From an uncultured Flavobacteriales bacterium (GTDB taxonomy: Bacteria > Bacteroidota > Bacteroidia > Flavobacteriales_D > Sanyastnellaceae), in assembly GCA_938084585.1 (NCBI GenBank), contig CALKFF010000022.1, positions 1 to 51,381 of the forward strand: a stretch of 51,381 nucleotides of DNA. The letters run 5' to 3'. Below are positions 1 through 9,050 of the stretch, piece after piece. The translations under genes were made by a program, and so were the position numbers. Positions within the stretch are counted from its first letter, which is position 1. Each line of letters opens with the position of its first letter. Under the pieces are notes generated by a model. That model worked only from the letters and a program-made list of their open reading frames with translations, made no database searches and was not told the origin of the DNA.

Positions 1-84
1 GACCGGAACCACGGCATCTACGGAGGCAACACCCGACTGCATCTCTTCAACATGATGATGGACTTTGTGAAGGACCACTTCTGA
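1..84 (+). CDS. Dipeptidyl-peptidase IV-like S9 peptidase, C-terminal end (partial)
   Basis: The window opens inside a reading frame that ends with TGA at 82-84. The 27 visible residues include DRNHGIYGG and a final MDFVKDHF. This matches the C-terminus of prolyl oligopeptidase-family (S9) dipeptidyl-peptidases, where the His in the D-x-x-H-G-I context is the catalytic histidine (family knowledge). Such enzymes are periplasmic or outer-membrane and release X-Pro or X-Ala dipeptides. The next gene, 43 bases downstream on the same strand, is a di/tripeptide transporter, which supports a peptide-uptake operon. Only the tail is visible, so domains and localisation cannot be checked. Confidence 0.72.
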   Translation, partial: DRNHGIYGGNTRLHLFNMMMDFVKDHF

Positions 85-127
85 AGACACCGACTTGCAA
101 ATTCAAACCCCTTAAACACACGATCTC

Positions 128-1630
128 ATGGCCCAATTGAAACTTGCCGCAGGGCATCCTCAAGGCTTGATGACCCTCTTCTTCTCGGAGATGTGGGAGC
201 GCTTCTGCTACTACGGCATGCGCGTTTTGTTGACCCTCTTCTTGGTCAAATCCTTGCTCAAAGGCGATTCTGACGCCGCCCTCATCTACGGCGCCTACAC
301 GGCACTCATCTACGCAGCCCCCGTGCTCGGTGGCAAGATGGCCGACCAGTACCTCGGCTACCGTTACGCCATCCTCCTTGGCGCCGTACTCATGGCCATC
401 GGAGAATTCTTGATGGTGGGAGGTGCCATCGGAGGGCCTGACGCCATCGCCCAAAGCGAGATGCTCATGCTCTTTGGCATGGGCGCTTTGATTGTCGGCA
501 ACGGCTTCTTCAAAGCCAACATCTCCACCATTGTCGGCAAGCTGTACGAAGACAACGACCCACGTCGCGATTCAGGCTTCACGATCTTCTACATTGGAAT
601 CAACATCGGTGCGCTTCTCGCCACCACTTTGGTCGCTTTTGTGGGCGAGACCTACGGCTTCGAATACGGCTTTGGGCTCGCGGGCATTGGCATGTTGGCC
701 GGCCTCTTCATCTTCTGGAGCGGACGTACGAACTACGCTGCGGCCCCAGGCTTGGACATCACTGAAGCAGGCCACAAGCAAGCTGGACCGCTCAAGGTGT
801 ACCAGTGGATCTCAGTCGGCTCCCTGGCCCTCATTCCTGCGTGCTACTTCTTGATCAGCCAAAACGACTGGATGACCTACTTGCTCACCGGCTTGTTCGT
901 GCTCGTGGCAGCGTCTTTGGTCCGCGCAGGCATCAAGGAAGGCCCCATGTGGCGCGACCGCATGATTGCCCTGGTCATCTTCATGGTCATCAACATTGTG
1001 TTCTGGGCCTGCTTCGAGCAAGCCGGCACGTCGTTGACCCTGTTCGCAGACCGCAACGTGAGCCGCGAAATCCTCGGATGGACCATGCCTGCGTCCATGA
1101 CCCAGTTTTTCAACCCTGCGTTCATCATCATCTTCGGATCGATCTTCTCTGTGATGTGGGTGAAGCTTGACAAGCTTGGCAAGAACCCGAGCATCCCCAT
1201 GAAGTTCGCGCTGGGCATTTTGCAACTCGGCGCAGGCTTCTTGATCACCATCGTGGGCCTGCAGTTCGCGGACGAGCAAGCCATGGTGCCACTCTTGACC
1301 CTCGTGTTCTTGTACTTGTTGCACACCACCGGCGAACTCTTCTTGTCCCCCATCGGCTTGTCGATGGTCACCAAGCTTTCTCCCAAGAGCATGGCTGGAA
1401 CCGCCATGGGTGGATGGTTCCTGAGCTTCGCCATCGCCAACTACGCGGGCGGCCTCATCGCCACCCTGACCGGCGGACATGGCGACTCTGGCGAAGAGCT
1501 TGACGCCGCGGCAGGATTGATGAAGTACACCGAAGTCTTCTCCACCATCGGCTGGACCTGCGTGGGCATTGCCGTGTTGATTGCGGTGCTCAACAAGCCG
1601 TTGAACAAGTTGATGCACGGGGTCAAGTGA
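128..1630 (+). CDS. POT/PTR2 family proton-coupled oligopeptide transporter
   Basis: This 500-residue protein has about 14 hydrophobic stretches, the usual size for bacterial POT transporters, which import di- and tripeptides with protons across the inner membrane. Helix 1 carries the ExxER proton-coupling motif (E21, E24, R25, in EMWERFCYYG). A PTR2 signature region follows (ANISTIVGKLY, then FYIGINIGA). The ATG at 128 has no Shine-Dalgarno sequence, as elsewhere in this window. It follows the DPP IV-like peptidase by 43 bases, so peptide release and uptake are probably co-expressed. A strong terminator lies 24 bases after the stop. Confidence 0.93.
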   Translation: MAQLKLAAGHPQGLMTLFFSEMWERFCYYGMRVLLTLFLVKSLLKGDSDAALIYGAYTALIYAAPVLGGKMADQYLGYRYAILLGAVLMAIGEFLMVGGAIGGPDAIAQSEMLMLFGMGALIVGNGFFKANISTIVGKLYEDNDPRRDSGFTIFYIGINIGALLATTLVAFVGETYGFEYGFGLAGIGMLAGLFIFWSGRTNYAAAPGLDITEAGHKQAGPLKVYQWISVGSLALIPACYFLISQNDWMTYLLTGLFVLVAASLVRAGIKEGPMWRDRMIALVIFMVINIVFWACFEQAGTSLTLFADRNVSREILGWTMPASMTQFFNPAFIIIFGSIFSVMWVKLDKLGKNPSIPMKFALGILQLGAGFLITIVGLQFADEQAMVPLLTLVFLYLLHTTGELFLSPIGLSMVTKLSPKSMAGTAMGGWFLSFAIANYAGGLIATLTGGHGDSGEELDAAAGLMKYTEVFSTIGWTCVGIAVLIAVLNKPLNKLMHGVK

Positions 1631-1653
1631 TTTCCGGCAGACAAAAGCATGTG

Positions 1654-1677
1654 AAAGGCGCCTTCGGGCGCCTTTTT
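1654..1677 (+). terminator. Intrinsic terminator after the POT transporter
   Basis: A perfect 9-bp stem (1654-1662 with 1667-1675, AAAGGCGCC/GGCGCCTTT) is closed by a TTCG tetraloop in the extra-stable C(UUCG)G context. A T-rich run to 1681 follows. The end of the T-tract reads TTTCTTTG (1675-1682), one base from the TAnnTTTG -7 consensus, and may serve the next gene, which starts at 1696. Confidence 0.85.
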
Positions 1678-1695
1678 CTTTGCGATATTGCAGCC

Positions 1696-2238
1696 ATGCG
1701 GAATCTCTTTTTCTCCTTGATGTGCATGGTGGTTTGCAGCGTGGCTTTGGGCCAGGCGGCAAGCATTCAGTGGATGAGCCTGGAAGAGGCTGTGGAAGCC
1801 CAAAAGAAGGAGCCCCGCAAAATCATGATGGACGTGTACACCCAATGGTGCGGGCCTTGCAAAATGATGATGGCCAACACGTTCACCAACGCCAATGTGA
1901 TCAACTACGTGAACGCCAACTACTACGCGGTCAAGTTCGACGCAGAGTCGCCCGGCGACATCCAATTCCAAGGCGAGACTTACAGCAACCCCACGTACGA
2001 CCCCAATCGACGTGGGCGCAACGGGGTGCACGAATTGTCCCGCGCCCTCGGTGTGAACGCCTACCCGACGCTCGTGTACTTCGACGAGAAAGCAGGCGTG
2101 ATTGCGCCCATCAGTGGGTACAAGCAGCCCGGCCAAATGGAGCTGTACCTCAAGTTTTTCCACGAGGCGTACCGGCCCGGGGCAGGACAAGAAGCGTGGG
2201 AGCAATACCGCGACAGCTTCCAGTACACTTGGCGTTGA
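1696..2238 (+). CDS. Secreted thioredoxin-like protein (WCGPC)
   Basis: A 180-residue protein with an N-terminal signal peptide (MRNLFFSLMCMVVCSVALGQA) and a thioredoxin fold. The redox motif is QWCGPCKMM, and a cis-proline-like AYPTLVYFD follows near residue 118. It probably acts in the periplasm as a disulfide reductase or isomerase (thioredoxin_7/DUF255-like). The frame is open upstream to 1627, but that stretch runs through the terminator hairpin. ATG 1696 starts directly at a signal peptide and is preferred. No partner gene is visible, so the substrate is unknown. Confidence 0.85.
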   Translation: MRNLFFSLMCMVVCSVALGQAASIQWMSLEEAVEAQKKEPRKIMMDVYTQWCGPCKMMMANTFTNANVINYVNANYYAVKFDAESPGDIQFQGETYSNPTYDPNRRGRNGVHELSRALGVNAYPTLVYFDEKAGVIAPISGYKQPGQMELYLKFFHEAYRPGAGQEAWEQYRDSFQYTWR

Positions 2239-2249
2239 TTCTGGGCGCC

Positions 2250-2277
2250 TTTGAGGCCCCGGTTCCCCCTATCTTTG
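2250..2277 (+). promoter_or_regulatory. Putative Bacteroidota promoter of citrate synthase
   Basis: A TTTG at 2250-2253 (-33 type) is followed after 16 bases by TATCTTTG at 2270-2277, an exact TAnnTTTG -7 element. It lies 66 bases upstream of the citrate synthase start, so a leader of roughly 60 nt is expected. Confidence 0.6.
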
Positions 2278-2343
2278 CGACGCAAGGACGCCTGACAGCA
2301 GGCGTCTGCATTGCTTGACACCCTAACCCTACACCACGTTCCC

Positions 2344-3630
2344 ATGAGCGAAACTGCACGCATGATCCTGGATGGCCAGGAATACGAGTTCCCGGTCATC
2401 TCCGGCTCTGAAAACGAGAAAGCGATCGACATCTCCAAATTGCGTGGCAGCACTGGGTACATCACGATGGACCCCGGGTTCAAAAACACGGGTTCCACAC
2501 AAAGCGGCATCACCTACCTCGACGGCGAGAATGGCGTGTTGCGCTACCGCGGCTACGCCATTGAAGAATTGGCCGAGAAAGCCTCCTTCATCGAGGTGGC
2601 GTACTTGCTGATTTACGGCGACCTCCCCAACAAGGAGCAGCTCCAGTACTTCAACGACAGCGTCACGCGCCACACCATTGTTCACGAGAACATGAAGCGC
2701 TTCTTCGACGCGTTCCCCCTTGGGGCCCACCCCATGGGCATGTTGAGCAGCATGGTGGCGTCCTTGTCGACGTTCTACCCGGAATCTCAGAACCCCAACC
2801 GTGACATCACGGACATCGATTTGACCATCCATCGGTTGATCGCGAAGTTGCCCACCTTGGCGGCACAAGCCTACAAGCACAACGTGGGGCTGCCCACGAT
2901 GTACCCCAAGAACGACTTGAGCTACGTCGGCAACTTCATGCACATGATGTGGGGTGTTCCTGCAGAGGACTACGAAGTCAACCCCATCGTGGAATCGGCG
3001 TTGAACAAGCTGTTCATTTTGCACGCCGACCACGAGCAAAACTGTTCCACGTCCACCGTCCGCGTGGTGGGGTCGTCTCAAGCCAACTTGTACAGCTCTG
3101 TCTCTGCCGGTGTGTCGGCCCTCTGGGGTCCTCTCCACGGCGGCGCCAACCAAGCGGTCATTGAAATGCTTGAAGCCATCCGCGCCGAAGGCAGCCCGCT
3201 CCAATCATGGATCGACCGGGCCAAGGACAAGACCGACAGCTTCCGTCTCATGGGCTTCGGACACCGTGTCTACAAGAACTTCGATCCCCGTGCGCGCATC
3301 ATCAAGAAGGCCGCCGACGAAGTTTTGGGCCAACTCGGTGTCAACGACCCCGTGCTCGACATCGCCAAGCAATTGGAAGAGGTCGCCTTGAACGACGAAT
3401 ACTTCGTGAAACGCGGCTTGTACCCCAACGTGGATTTCTACAGCGGCATCATCTACCGCGCCTTGGGCATCCCCACAGACATGTTCACCGTGATGTTCGC
3501 CTTGGGACGTCTCCCAGGATGGATTGGCCAGTGGAAAGAGATGACCGAGAACCGTGAGCCCATTGGACGTCCACGTCAAGTGTACGTCGGGGCCACAGAG
3601 CGGGCATTCACCTCGTTGGACGCAAGATGA
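2344..3630 (+). CDS. gltA: Citrate synthase
   Basis: A 428-residue citrate synthase that condenses acetyl-CoA and oxaloacetate in the TCA cycle. Visible family motifs are DHEQNCSTSTVR, the GPLHGGANQ active-site histidine region (about residue 265), and GFGHRVYKNFDPR with the citrate-binding His/Arg and catalytic Asp. The length and N-terminus (LDGQEYEFPVI, then DISKLR) fit the Gram-negative hexameric type. ATG 2344 aligns with family N-termini; an in-frame TTG-type start at 2311 would add 11 unconserved residues. The stop overlaps the next start as ATGA, so the crotonase gene is translationally coupled. Confidence 0.97.
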   Translation: MSETARMILDGQEYEFPVISGSENEKAIDISKLRGSTGYITMDPGFKNTGSTQSGITYLDGENGVLRYRGYAIEELAEKASFIEVAYLLIYGDLPNKEQLQYFNDSVTRHTIVHENMKRFFDAFPLGAHPMGMLSSMVASLSTFYPESQNPNRDITDIDLTIHRLIAKLPTLAAQAYKHNVGLPTMYPKNDLSYVGNFMHMMWGVPAEDYEVNPIVESALNKLFILHADHEQNCSTSTVRVVGSSQANLYSSVSAGVSALWGPLHGGANQAVIEMLEAIRAEGSPLQSWIDRAKDKTDSFRLMGFGHRVYKNFDPRARIIKKAADEVLGQLGVNDPVLDIAKQLEEVALNDEYFVKRGLYPNVDFYSGIIYRALGIPTDMFTVMFALGRLPGWIGQWKEMTENREPIGRPRQVYVGATERAFTSLDAR

Positions 3631-4394
3631 GTGCCCAGGCCGGGGCGTTTGTCCAAACGGAAGTGGACGACCGAGGGGTCGGCACCATCACCTTCGCGCA
3701 CCCCGCCTCCAACAGCTTGCCCGGCCATTTGCTGAGAAAACTGGCCGAGTCCATCACAGCTGCCGGGAAAGCCGACGACATCAAGGTGGTCGTGCTCCGC
3801 TCGGCCGGTGACCGTGCGTTCTGTGCGGGTGCGAGTTTCGATGAACTTGTGGCCATCCAAAACGAGCAAGAAGGACTCGATTTTTTCAGCGGTTTTGCCA
3901 TGGTCATCAACGCCATTCGAACTTGCCCCAAGTTTGTCGTCGGCCGCGTCCAAGGCAAAGCCGTAGGCGGCGGAGTGGGACTTGCTTCCGCCGTGGACAT
4001 TTGCTACGCGACCTCTTTCGCCTCGGTCAAGCTGTCTGAACTGGCTGTGGGCATCGGCCCCTTTGTGGTGGGGCCTGCCGTGGTGCGCAAAATCGGCACC
4101 TCGGCCATGGGCATGCTCGCCATTGACGCCAAGTCCTGGAAAGATGCCCATTGGGCTGCACAACAGGGGATGTACACCGAGGTGTTTGACAACGCGTCGG
4201 ACATGGACGACGCCATCGAGGCCCTCACCACAGACCTCGCCTCAAGCAACCCAGAAGCCATGTCTGAATTGAAGCGCGTGCTTTGGGAAGGCACGGAGCA
4301 CTGGGACGACCTCCTGATGGAACGTGCCGCGGTGTCCGGCAGGCTCGTGCTGAGCTCCTTCACGAAAGACGCCATCGCCAGGTTCAAATCCTGA
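3627..4394 (+). CDS. Enoyl-CoA hydratase/isomerase (crotonase) family protein
   Basis: A 255-residue crotonase-fold protein. AFCAGASFDEL gives the first oxyanion-hole loop and GKAVGGGVGLASAVDI the second. LSELAVGIGPFV supplies one acidic residue, at the site of the second catalytic Glu of hydratases. The first catalytic Glu of classical hydratases (GGGCEL) is replaced by Gly here (GGGVGL). The reaction may therefore be an isomerisation or a one-acid hydration, such as methylglutaconyl-CoA-type chemistry (inference). It overlaps gltA by 4 bases, which suggests acyl-CoA breakdown feeding the TCA cycle. The exact substrate is undetermined. Confidence 0.85.
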   Translation: MSAQAGAFVQTEVDDRGVGTITFAHPASNSLPGHLLRKLAESITAAGKADDIKVVVLRSAGDRAFCAGASFDELVAIQNEQEGLDFFSGFAMVINAIRTCPKFVVGRVQGKAVGGGVGLASAVDICYATSFASVKLSELAVGIGPFVVGPAVVRKIGTSAMGMLAIDAKSWKDAHWAAQQGMYTEVFDNASDMDDAIEALTTDLASSNPEAMSELKRVLWEGTEHWDDLLMERAAVSGRLVLSSFTKDAIARFKS

Positions 4395-4442
4395 GGACGG
4401 CGCCACTTCGTTCTCAATGTTGTTGGACCCCTTTCCGCGGAC

Positions 4443-7400
4443 TCAGTGCTGCACGAGCACCTGAGCGCGGGCAGACGACGAACCGTGGGCAATGTGGACC
4501 TGGTACGCTCCAGATGCCCATCCTGACACGTCGAGCTGCTGACGCTGCCCGGCAAATGCGCCACGCCAAACCACGCGACCGGCGTTGTCGTGAACCGTCA
4601 TGGACGCTTGCCCCGCAGGCTGGCTCAACTCCACAGTCAGCACATGCTGGGTTGGGTTGGGGAAGGCGACAAATTGAACCTGGCCAAATTCATCCAGCCC
4701 GTACACGTCGTCCACCTCGTAAGGTCCCCCTTCTGCTTCACAACCGTTGGCGTCGGTCACTGTCACGCTGTACGCGAAAGGTGCAGGCAACGCGGTGATG
4801 TCCTCCTCGGCGGAAGCGAAGCTTCCCGTGCTGGTCCACTCGAACTCGTACGGCGAAGATCCCCCCGTCACTTCCAAATCAATCGCACCGGCACCTTCCT
4901 CCGCAGCATCGGTCACGTCGGCCACAAGTGACAGCGCCTCAGGCTCGAGGATGGTCAGCGTCACCTCGTCGGCCGCACAGCCATTGCCGTCGGTTGCATT
5001 CAGCACGTACTCACCTGGCGCCAGGTCGTCAAAGGCCCCCGTGGCATTGGTGTCGGCATCCGTCCCCGCGAGCACGTACTCAATGGGGAACACCCCTGTC
5101 AAAGGCACTGCGTCCACCAGGCCATCTGCCGCCCCAAAGCAACTCACGTCTTCCGACTCCACGTCCATGGTGAATGTGCCGCCGTCCTCCAAGTCAAAGT
5201 TGACCAGCGCTTCGCAAGCCACACCCTGTTGCACAACGGCGGTGTACGCACCCGCAGGAAGGCCTTCAAACACCGCCCCCGACTGCACCTCCCCGTTCAA
5301 GAGAACCACAATGCTGTCCTGGAACACCACGTTGTCGATGCCAAGCTCCACCACCGCCGTGCTGTCTCCTGCACAGACCACCTCTTGCAACACCTCCACC
5401 GTCAAGACCAAATCGCAATAGAAACAGTTGCCGTCCTCCTCCGTGGCCAAGGGATTGAAGTTGGACGCCAAGGCATCCGTGCAACCGAACACTTCGTCTT
5501 CATCACACACCCCATCGCCGTCGGCATCGTTCACGACGACAACCCCAGTTCCGTCGATTTCCCCTGAACACGACTCGCAGTTTCCATCAGGCAAAACACA
5601 ACCGGTGTCAATGGTGGCGGCGGCGTCAAAGTTGCAAGCCAATGGATCGGTGCAACCCGCACACGTTTCGTACTCGCAGGATCCGTCGTCTTGGGTGGCT
5701 TCCTCCATGAAATTGCACGCCACGGGGTCGATGCATCCCAAACACGACACAAATTCACACGACCCGTCGTCGTTGGTCGCATCCATGTTGTAGTTGCAGG
5801 CGGTTTCGTCGGTGCATCCGCACACAATTTCGCTGGTGCTGTCCACCTGCCCCACGCCCGTGAACGGGATGCTGATGTCGGCGTCGTCCGTGGCCATGCC
5901 CATGTTGAACATTTGGAAATTCACTTGACCCGACAGCTCGCCGTCGGTGGTGAATTGCCCCACCAAAATGCGCAAATCGTCGCCCGACACGATGTTCTCC
6001 GAGGGATCGTTGACCACATACAAGGCGCCTCCCGTTTCGTCGTTGAGAACGACGTCTCCACCCGCTTCGAAATTGCTCAACCATCCTGACTCGGCATCTC
6101 CAATCGGAGAAGGCGCCTGATCGTTGGGGCCCGCGGGGCCGTCCAGGCCCACCGTCAACCAGCTGTCGAACTCCAACTCGGGCAGGACCTCGAACGCCAA
6201 AGGCGAGATGTTGTGTCCCAACGAGCTTCCCAACGGGTGTTGGTAGAACGACGTGCTCGTGGTGATGAGCAATGGCGTGTCCGAATCGCCCCACATGGCG
6301 CTGAACACGTCTGTGGGGTTGGGCGTGGTCACGTACATGCGGTACGTCGTCAAGCCCGCCAATTCACCTTCTTCATGAACCGCATGGGTCTCCACCAACA
6401 ACCCGTAACCCTCGAACGAACTCTGTTCGCACGAGCAGTAGTCGCAGGAACCGTCCTCTTCCGTGGCGTCGATGCTGAAATTGCACGCCGCCAAATCGGT
6501 GCACCCGAGCACTTCAAATGGATCGCACACGCCATCGCCGTCCGTGTCTGCCAGGCAAGAGCCGTCGCACGCATAGCCTCCCTCGGCGTAGGTGCAGGAA
6601 CTGTCGTCCACGTTGGCCACTTCGTCGAAGTTGCACGCCTCAGGGTCCATGCAACCTTCCAAGGCCAACGTCACGTCAAGGGTTTGCACGAATTCCGACG
6701 TGTTGCCACATGCGTCGGAGGCGGTGAAGGTGCGCTGAATCACAACCTCCAAGCCGTTGTCGCTCAGGGTGTCTTCCAACACCTCGTACCCCGCGTTGTC
6801 GTCGCAAGCGTCCACCACCATGGCTTCGGCCGAGGGCACCATCTCACCCGCAAGTTCATCGACCGCAATCATGTTCTCCGTGGGGAACACGAACACGGGC
6901 GCTTCCAGGTCGAGCACCGTGAACACGACGGTGTCCACAATGCTGTTGCCAGCCGCATCCGTGGCCTCGTACACCCTCGGGCAGACGTAACTCTGCAAGC
7001 ATTCGAAAGGATATTCAAAGGGCCCGTCCACCAACCAAGTCACACTCACGGGGCCACAATCGTCGGACGCCTCTGGCATGGTCATGGACGGATCAGGCAT
7101 GGGGTCTGCGCAAGACAACGTGTCGTCCGCAGGGAAGTAGGTCCACACCGGCGCTTCCATGTCCACACAATCGTCCACCGCATCGCAAATGCCGTCTCCA
7201 TCGACATCTCCGACCAAGCATGTGCCTGCACAATCGAACCCTTCGGCTGCGTACTCGCATGACCCGTCGTCGACATCTGCAGCCGCGTCAAAGTTGCACG
7301 CGGTCATGTCTGTGCATCCTTCCTCCACGCCTTCGCAAGAGCCGTCGTCGTAATCGGCCGACGGGTCAAAATTCGTGGCCAACTCGTTGGTGCACCCGCA

Positions 7401-8903
7401 TGCGTTGTCCGCAGGGTTTGAAGCGCTGGATCCTTGAACCTGGACGTCACGCAACTCCGCACCGGAAAGCGTTCCCCCGACCAAGATTTGGGCCTGGAAT
7501 TGAACAAAAACGTCGCCTGCGGTGGTCAGCTGTCCCAGCCAGATTCGACCGTCGCCGTCCCCAGACACACCTTGGATGCCGTCAGCGGTCCAGCCACCGC
7601 CCACTTCGTCGTTGAACAGCAAACCCGCACCGCCTTCAAAGGCCGCCCACGTGCTGGAATTGCCGAGCACCGCCACTTCCTGTCCGCCTTCGCCAAAGGC
7701 CAGGTGCGAATCGTAGGGACTGCCTTCGTTTTGGAACCACGTTCCCGTGGTGGTGACCACCAACGGTGCCCCAGACTTGCCGAACACGGCCGTCAACATG
7801 TCCTCTGGAGAATCGGCCTGCAAGAACAAATGGTAGCAAGTTTGGCCACCTTCCACACCTGTGGCCACGGTTTCCAGCACCAAGCCCACGCCCTCTGCAA
7901 CGCCTTCTGCACAACTGCAGAAATCGCACTCGGTCGTGTTGGGCTCGAGGTAATTGCATGCGTCAACATCCACGCAGCCGTCTTCCGTGTCGCACACGCC
8001 GTCTCCGTCTGCATCCTCGGCGCACCCGCCGCCGCACACGCCAACGGCATCCAACACGTTGCCTTCGCAATCGCAGGTTCCTTCAGCCAACCCAGGCCCG
8101 TCGCAGACCCCGCACACGTCAGGCTGCACGCAGGACCCGTCGTCGTCGCTTGCCAATTCGTTGAAGTTGCACGCCGTCGGGTCGGCGCATCCAAAGACCG
8201 GTCCAAACTCAGGATCGTAAAACACCCCTGTCCCATCAAAGGACACCGTGCGCACTTCGTCTGTCCCCAACCCCAAAGGCCCCTCAGGCAGGACTTGAAA
8301 ATTCAACGTACCTCCCACCGTGCCTGTCGTCGTGATCTGCAAAATCAACACCCGCATGGATTCGTCGGGAAGGGCATTGGGTGCGTCGTTCAACACAAAC
8401 CACACCGTGCCAATTTCGGAATCGGCCCGAAGTTCCTCGGCACCGTCGGCCGAGAAGAACGCTTGCACCTCAGGTTGTGAATCATCTGAAGTCAGTTGAG
8501 GGTCGGTCGCGTTGTCCAAACCAGAAAGCGACGCAGGCCCCGTCAACCCAATGGTGGCGTACGTGTCGTCCTGCAGCTCAGGGAACAAGGGGAACAACGC
8601 CGGCGTCAACCCAGCTGCGTTCCAAGACCCATTCTGGGGCGTATTGAAAGCGCCTTCGTCAACCCCCACCACCAAGGGCGTTGTGCTGTTTCCAAACACC
8701 GCCGACATCCGGTCTCCAGCCTCCATCATGTTGACGTAGAAGCGGTAGGTCGTCGCACCTTCCACAACCACAGCGGGTGTGGCTTCCACGGTCAAACTGT
8801 AATCTGGGGCCGCCACTTGGGCGTGGGACCACCCCACCATCAACACAAAAGAGCAGACCGCCGTGACGGCCTTGGCAAGGCGAGAGAATTTGAAATCGGG
8901 CAT
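4443..8903 (-). CDS. Giant secreted T9SS substrate with Cys/Asp repeats, HYR-like and SprB-like domains
   Basis: A 1486-residue extracellular protein, convergent with the crotonase gene. It has a signal peptide (ending WSHA, about residue 28). Three copies of an unnamed TTYR module lie at 8195-8819, 7402-7911 and 5823-6428. About ten short repeats follow the pattern GC-D--ACNF----DDGSC, mixed with DGDGVCD calcium-binding-like motifs. Two HYR-like beta domains lie around 6650-7140, including DAAGNSIVDT and DACGNTSEF. SprB-like repeats lie around 4960-5420 (VSCFGAADG). A type A T9SS sorting domain ends the protein (FPNPTQHVLTVEL to the C-terminus). It is likely exported through T9SS and anchored or released at the surface, perhaps as an adhesin or matrix protein (inference). 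ATG 8903 was chosen for the signal peptide; the frame extends to 8987. Confidence 0.9.
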   Translation of the reverse strand: MPDFKFSRLAKAVTAVCSFVLMVGWSHAQVAAPDYSLTVEATPAVVVEGATTYRFYVNMMEAGDRMSAVFGNSTTPLVVGVDEGAFNTPQNGSWNAAGLTPALFPLFPELQDDTYATIGLTGPASLSGLDNATDPQLTSDDSQPEVQAFFSADGAEELRADSEIGTVWFVLNDAPNALPDESMRVLILQITTTGTVGGTLNFQVLPEGPLGLGTDEVRTVSFDGTGVFYDPEFGPVFGCADPTACNFNELASDDDGSCVQPDVCGVCDGPGLAEGTCDCEGNVLDAVGVCGGGCAEDADGDGVCDTEDGCVDVDACNYLEPNTTECDFCSCAEGVAEGVGLVLETVATGVEGGQTCYHLFLQADSPEDMLTAVFGKSGAPLVVTTTGTWFQNEGSPYDSHLAFGEGGQEVAVLGNSSTWAAFEGGAGLLFNDEVGGGWTADGIQGVSGDGDGRIWLGQLTTAGDVFVQFQAQILVGGTLSGAELRDVQVQGSSASNPADNACGCTNELATNFDPSADYDDGSCEGVEEGCTDMTACNFDAAADVDDGSCEYAAEGFDCAGTCLVGDVDGDGICDAVDDCVDMEAPVWTYFPADDTLSCADPMPDPSMTMPEASDDCGPVSVTWLVDGPFEYPFECLQSYVCPRVYEATDAAGNSIVDTVVFTVLDLEAPVFVFPTENMIAVDELAGEMVPSAEAMVVDACDDNAGYEVLEDTLSDNGLEVVIQRTFTASDACGNTSEFVQTLDVTLALEGCMDPEACNFDEVANVDDSSCTYAEGGYACDGSCLADTDGDGVCDPFEVLGCTDLAACNFSIDATEEDGSCDYCSCEQSSFEGYGLLVETHAVHEEGELAGLTTYRMYVTTPNPTDVFSAMWGDSDTPLLITTSTSFYQHPLGSSLGHNISPLAFEVLPELEFDSWLTVGLDGPAGPNDQAPSPIGDAESGWLSNFEAGGDVVLNDETGGALYVVNDPSENIVSGDDLRILVGQFTTDGELSGQVNFQMFNMGMATDDADISIPFTGVGQVDSTSEIVCGCTDETACNYNMDATNDDGSCEFVSCLGCIDPVACNFMEEATQDDGSCEYETCAGCTDPLACNFDAAATIDTGCVLPDGNCESCSGEIDGTGVVVVNDADGDGVCDEDEVFGCTDALASNFNPLATEEDGNCFYCDLVLTVEVLQEVVCAGDSTAVVELGIDNVVFQDSIVVLLNGEVQSGAVFEGLPAGAYTAVVQQGVACEALVNFDLEDGGTFTMDVESEDVSCFGAADGLVDAVPLTGVFPIEYVLAGTDADTNATGAFDDLAPGEYVLNATDGNGCAADEVTLTILEPEALSLVADVTDAAEEGAGAIDLEVTGGSSPYEFEWTSTGSFASAEEDITALPAPFAYSVTVTDANGCEAEGGPYEVDDVYGLDEFGQVQFVAFPNPTQHVLTVELSQPAGQASMTVHDNAGRVVWRGAFAGQRQQLDVSGWASGAYQVHIAHGSSSARAQVLVQH
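5823..6428 (-). repeat. TTYR module copy 3
   Basis: Copy with LTTYRMYVTTPNPTD, FSAMWGDSDTPLLIT, FDSWLTVGLDGPAG and ILVGQFTTDGELSGQVNFQM. It lies between a DYCSC motif and CGCTDETACNYN. Confidence 0.75.
7402..7911 (-). repeat. TTYR module copy 2
   Basis: A shorter, more divergent copy with QTCYHLFLQ, MLTAVFGKSGAPLVV and IWLGQLTTAGDVFVQFQAQI. It is entered from a CSC motif and leaves into CGCTN. Confidence 0.7.
8195..8819 (-). repeat. TTYR module copy 1
   Basis: First copy of an unnamed module, directly after the signal peptide. Landmarks are ATTYRFYVNM, MSAVFGNSTTPLVV, a D-x-Y-x-T-I-G segment, then ILQITTTGTVGGTLNFQVLPEG. It ends just before a GCADPTACNF repeat. Confidence 0.75.
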
Positions 8904-8997
8904 GTGTGAATCGTTGACTGGAACACAGGGTACGTGAACCTGCGCAAAAAGTTCGAGAAGAATGGGCGAGCCTGCAATCTCTCCCAAGGAAAAAGAA

Positions 8998-9024
8998 AAA
9001 GGGAAGGCCGATGGCCTCCCCTTT
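8998..9024 (-). terminator. Intrinsic terminator of the 820-residue secreted protein
   Basis: Read on the minus strand, a 12-bp stem (one G-T wobble) with a 3-base loop is followed by TTCTTTTTCC. It begins 26 bases after the stop of the gene at 9051-11513 and separates it from the giant gene downstream. Confidence 0.8.
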
Positions 9025-9050
9025 CACTTGGGTTGTCACTGGACGTGACC

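Noticed and set aside
1627-1695. The upstream in-frame start of the thioredoxin-like protein at 1627.
   Set aside because: It would translate through the POT terminator hairpin and place 23 charged residues before a clear signal peptide.
4443-8900. Recurring CGTCGCCGTC-type strings that look like a CRISPR or tandem DNA repeat.
   Set aside because: They encode DGDGVCD-type protein motifs, are unevenly spaced and vary synonymously. There are no spacers of uniform length.
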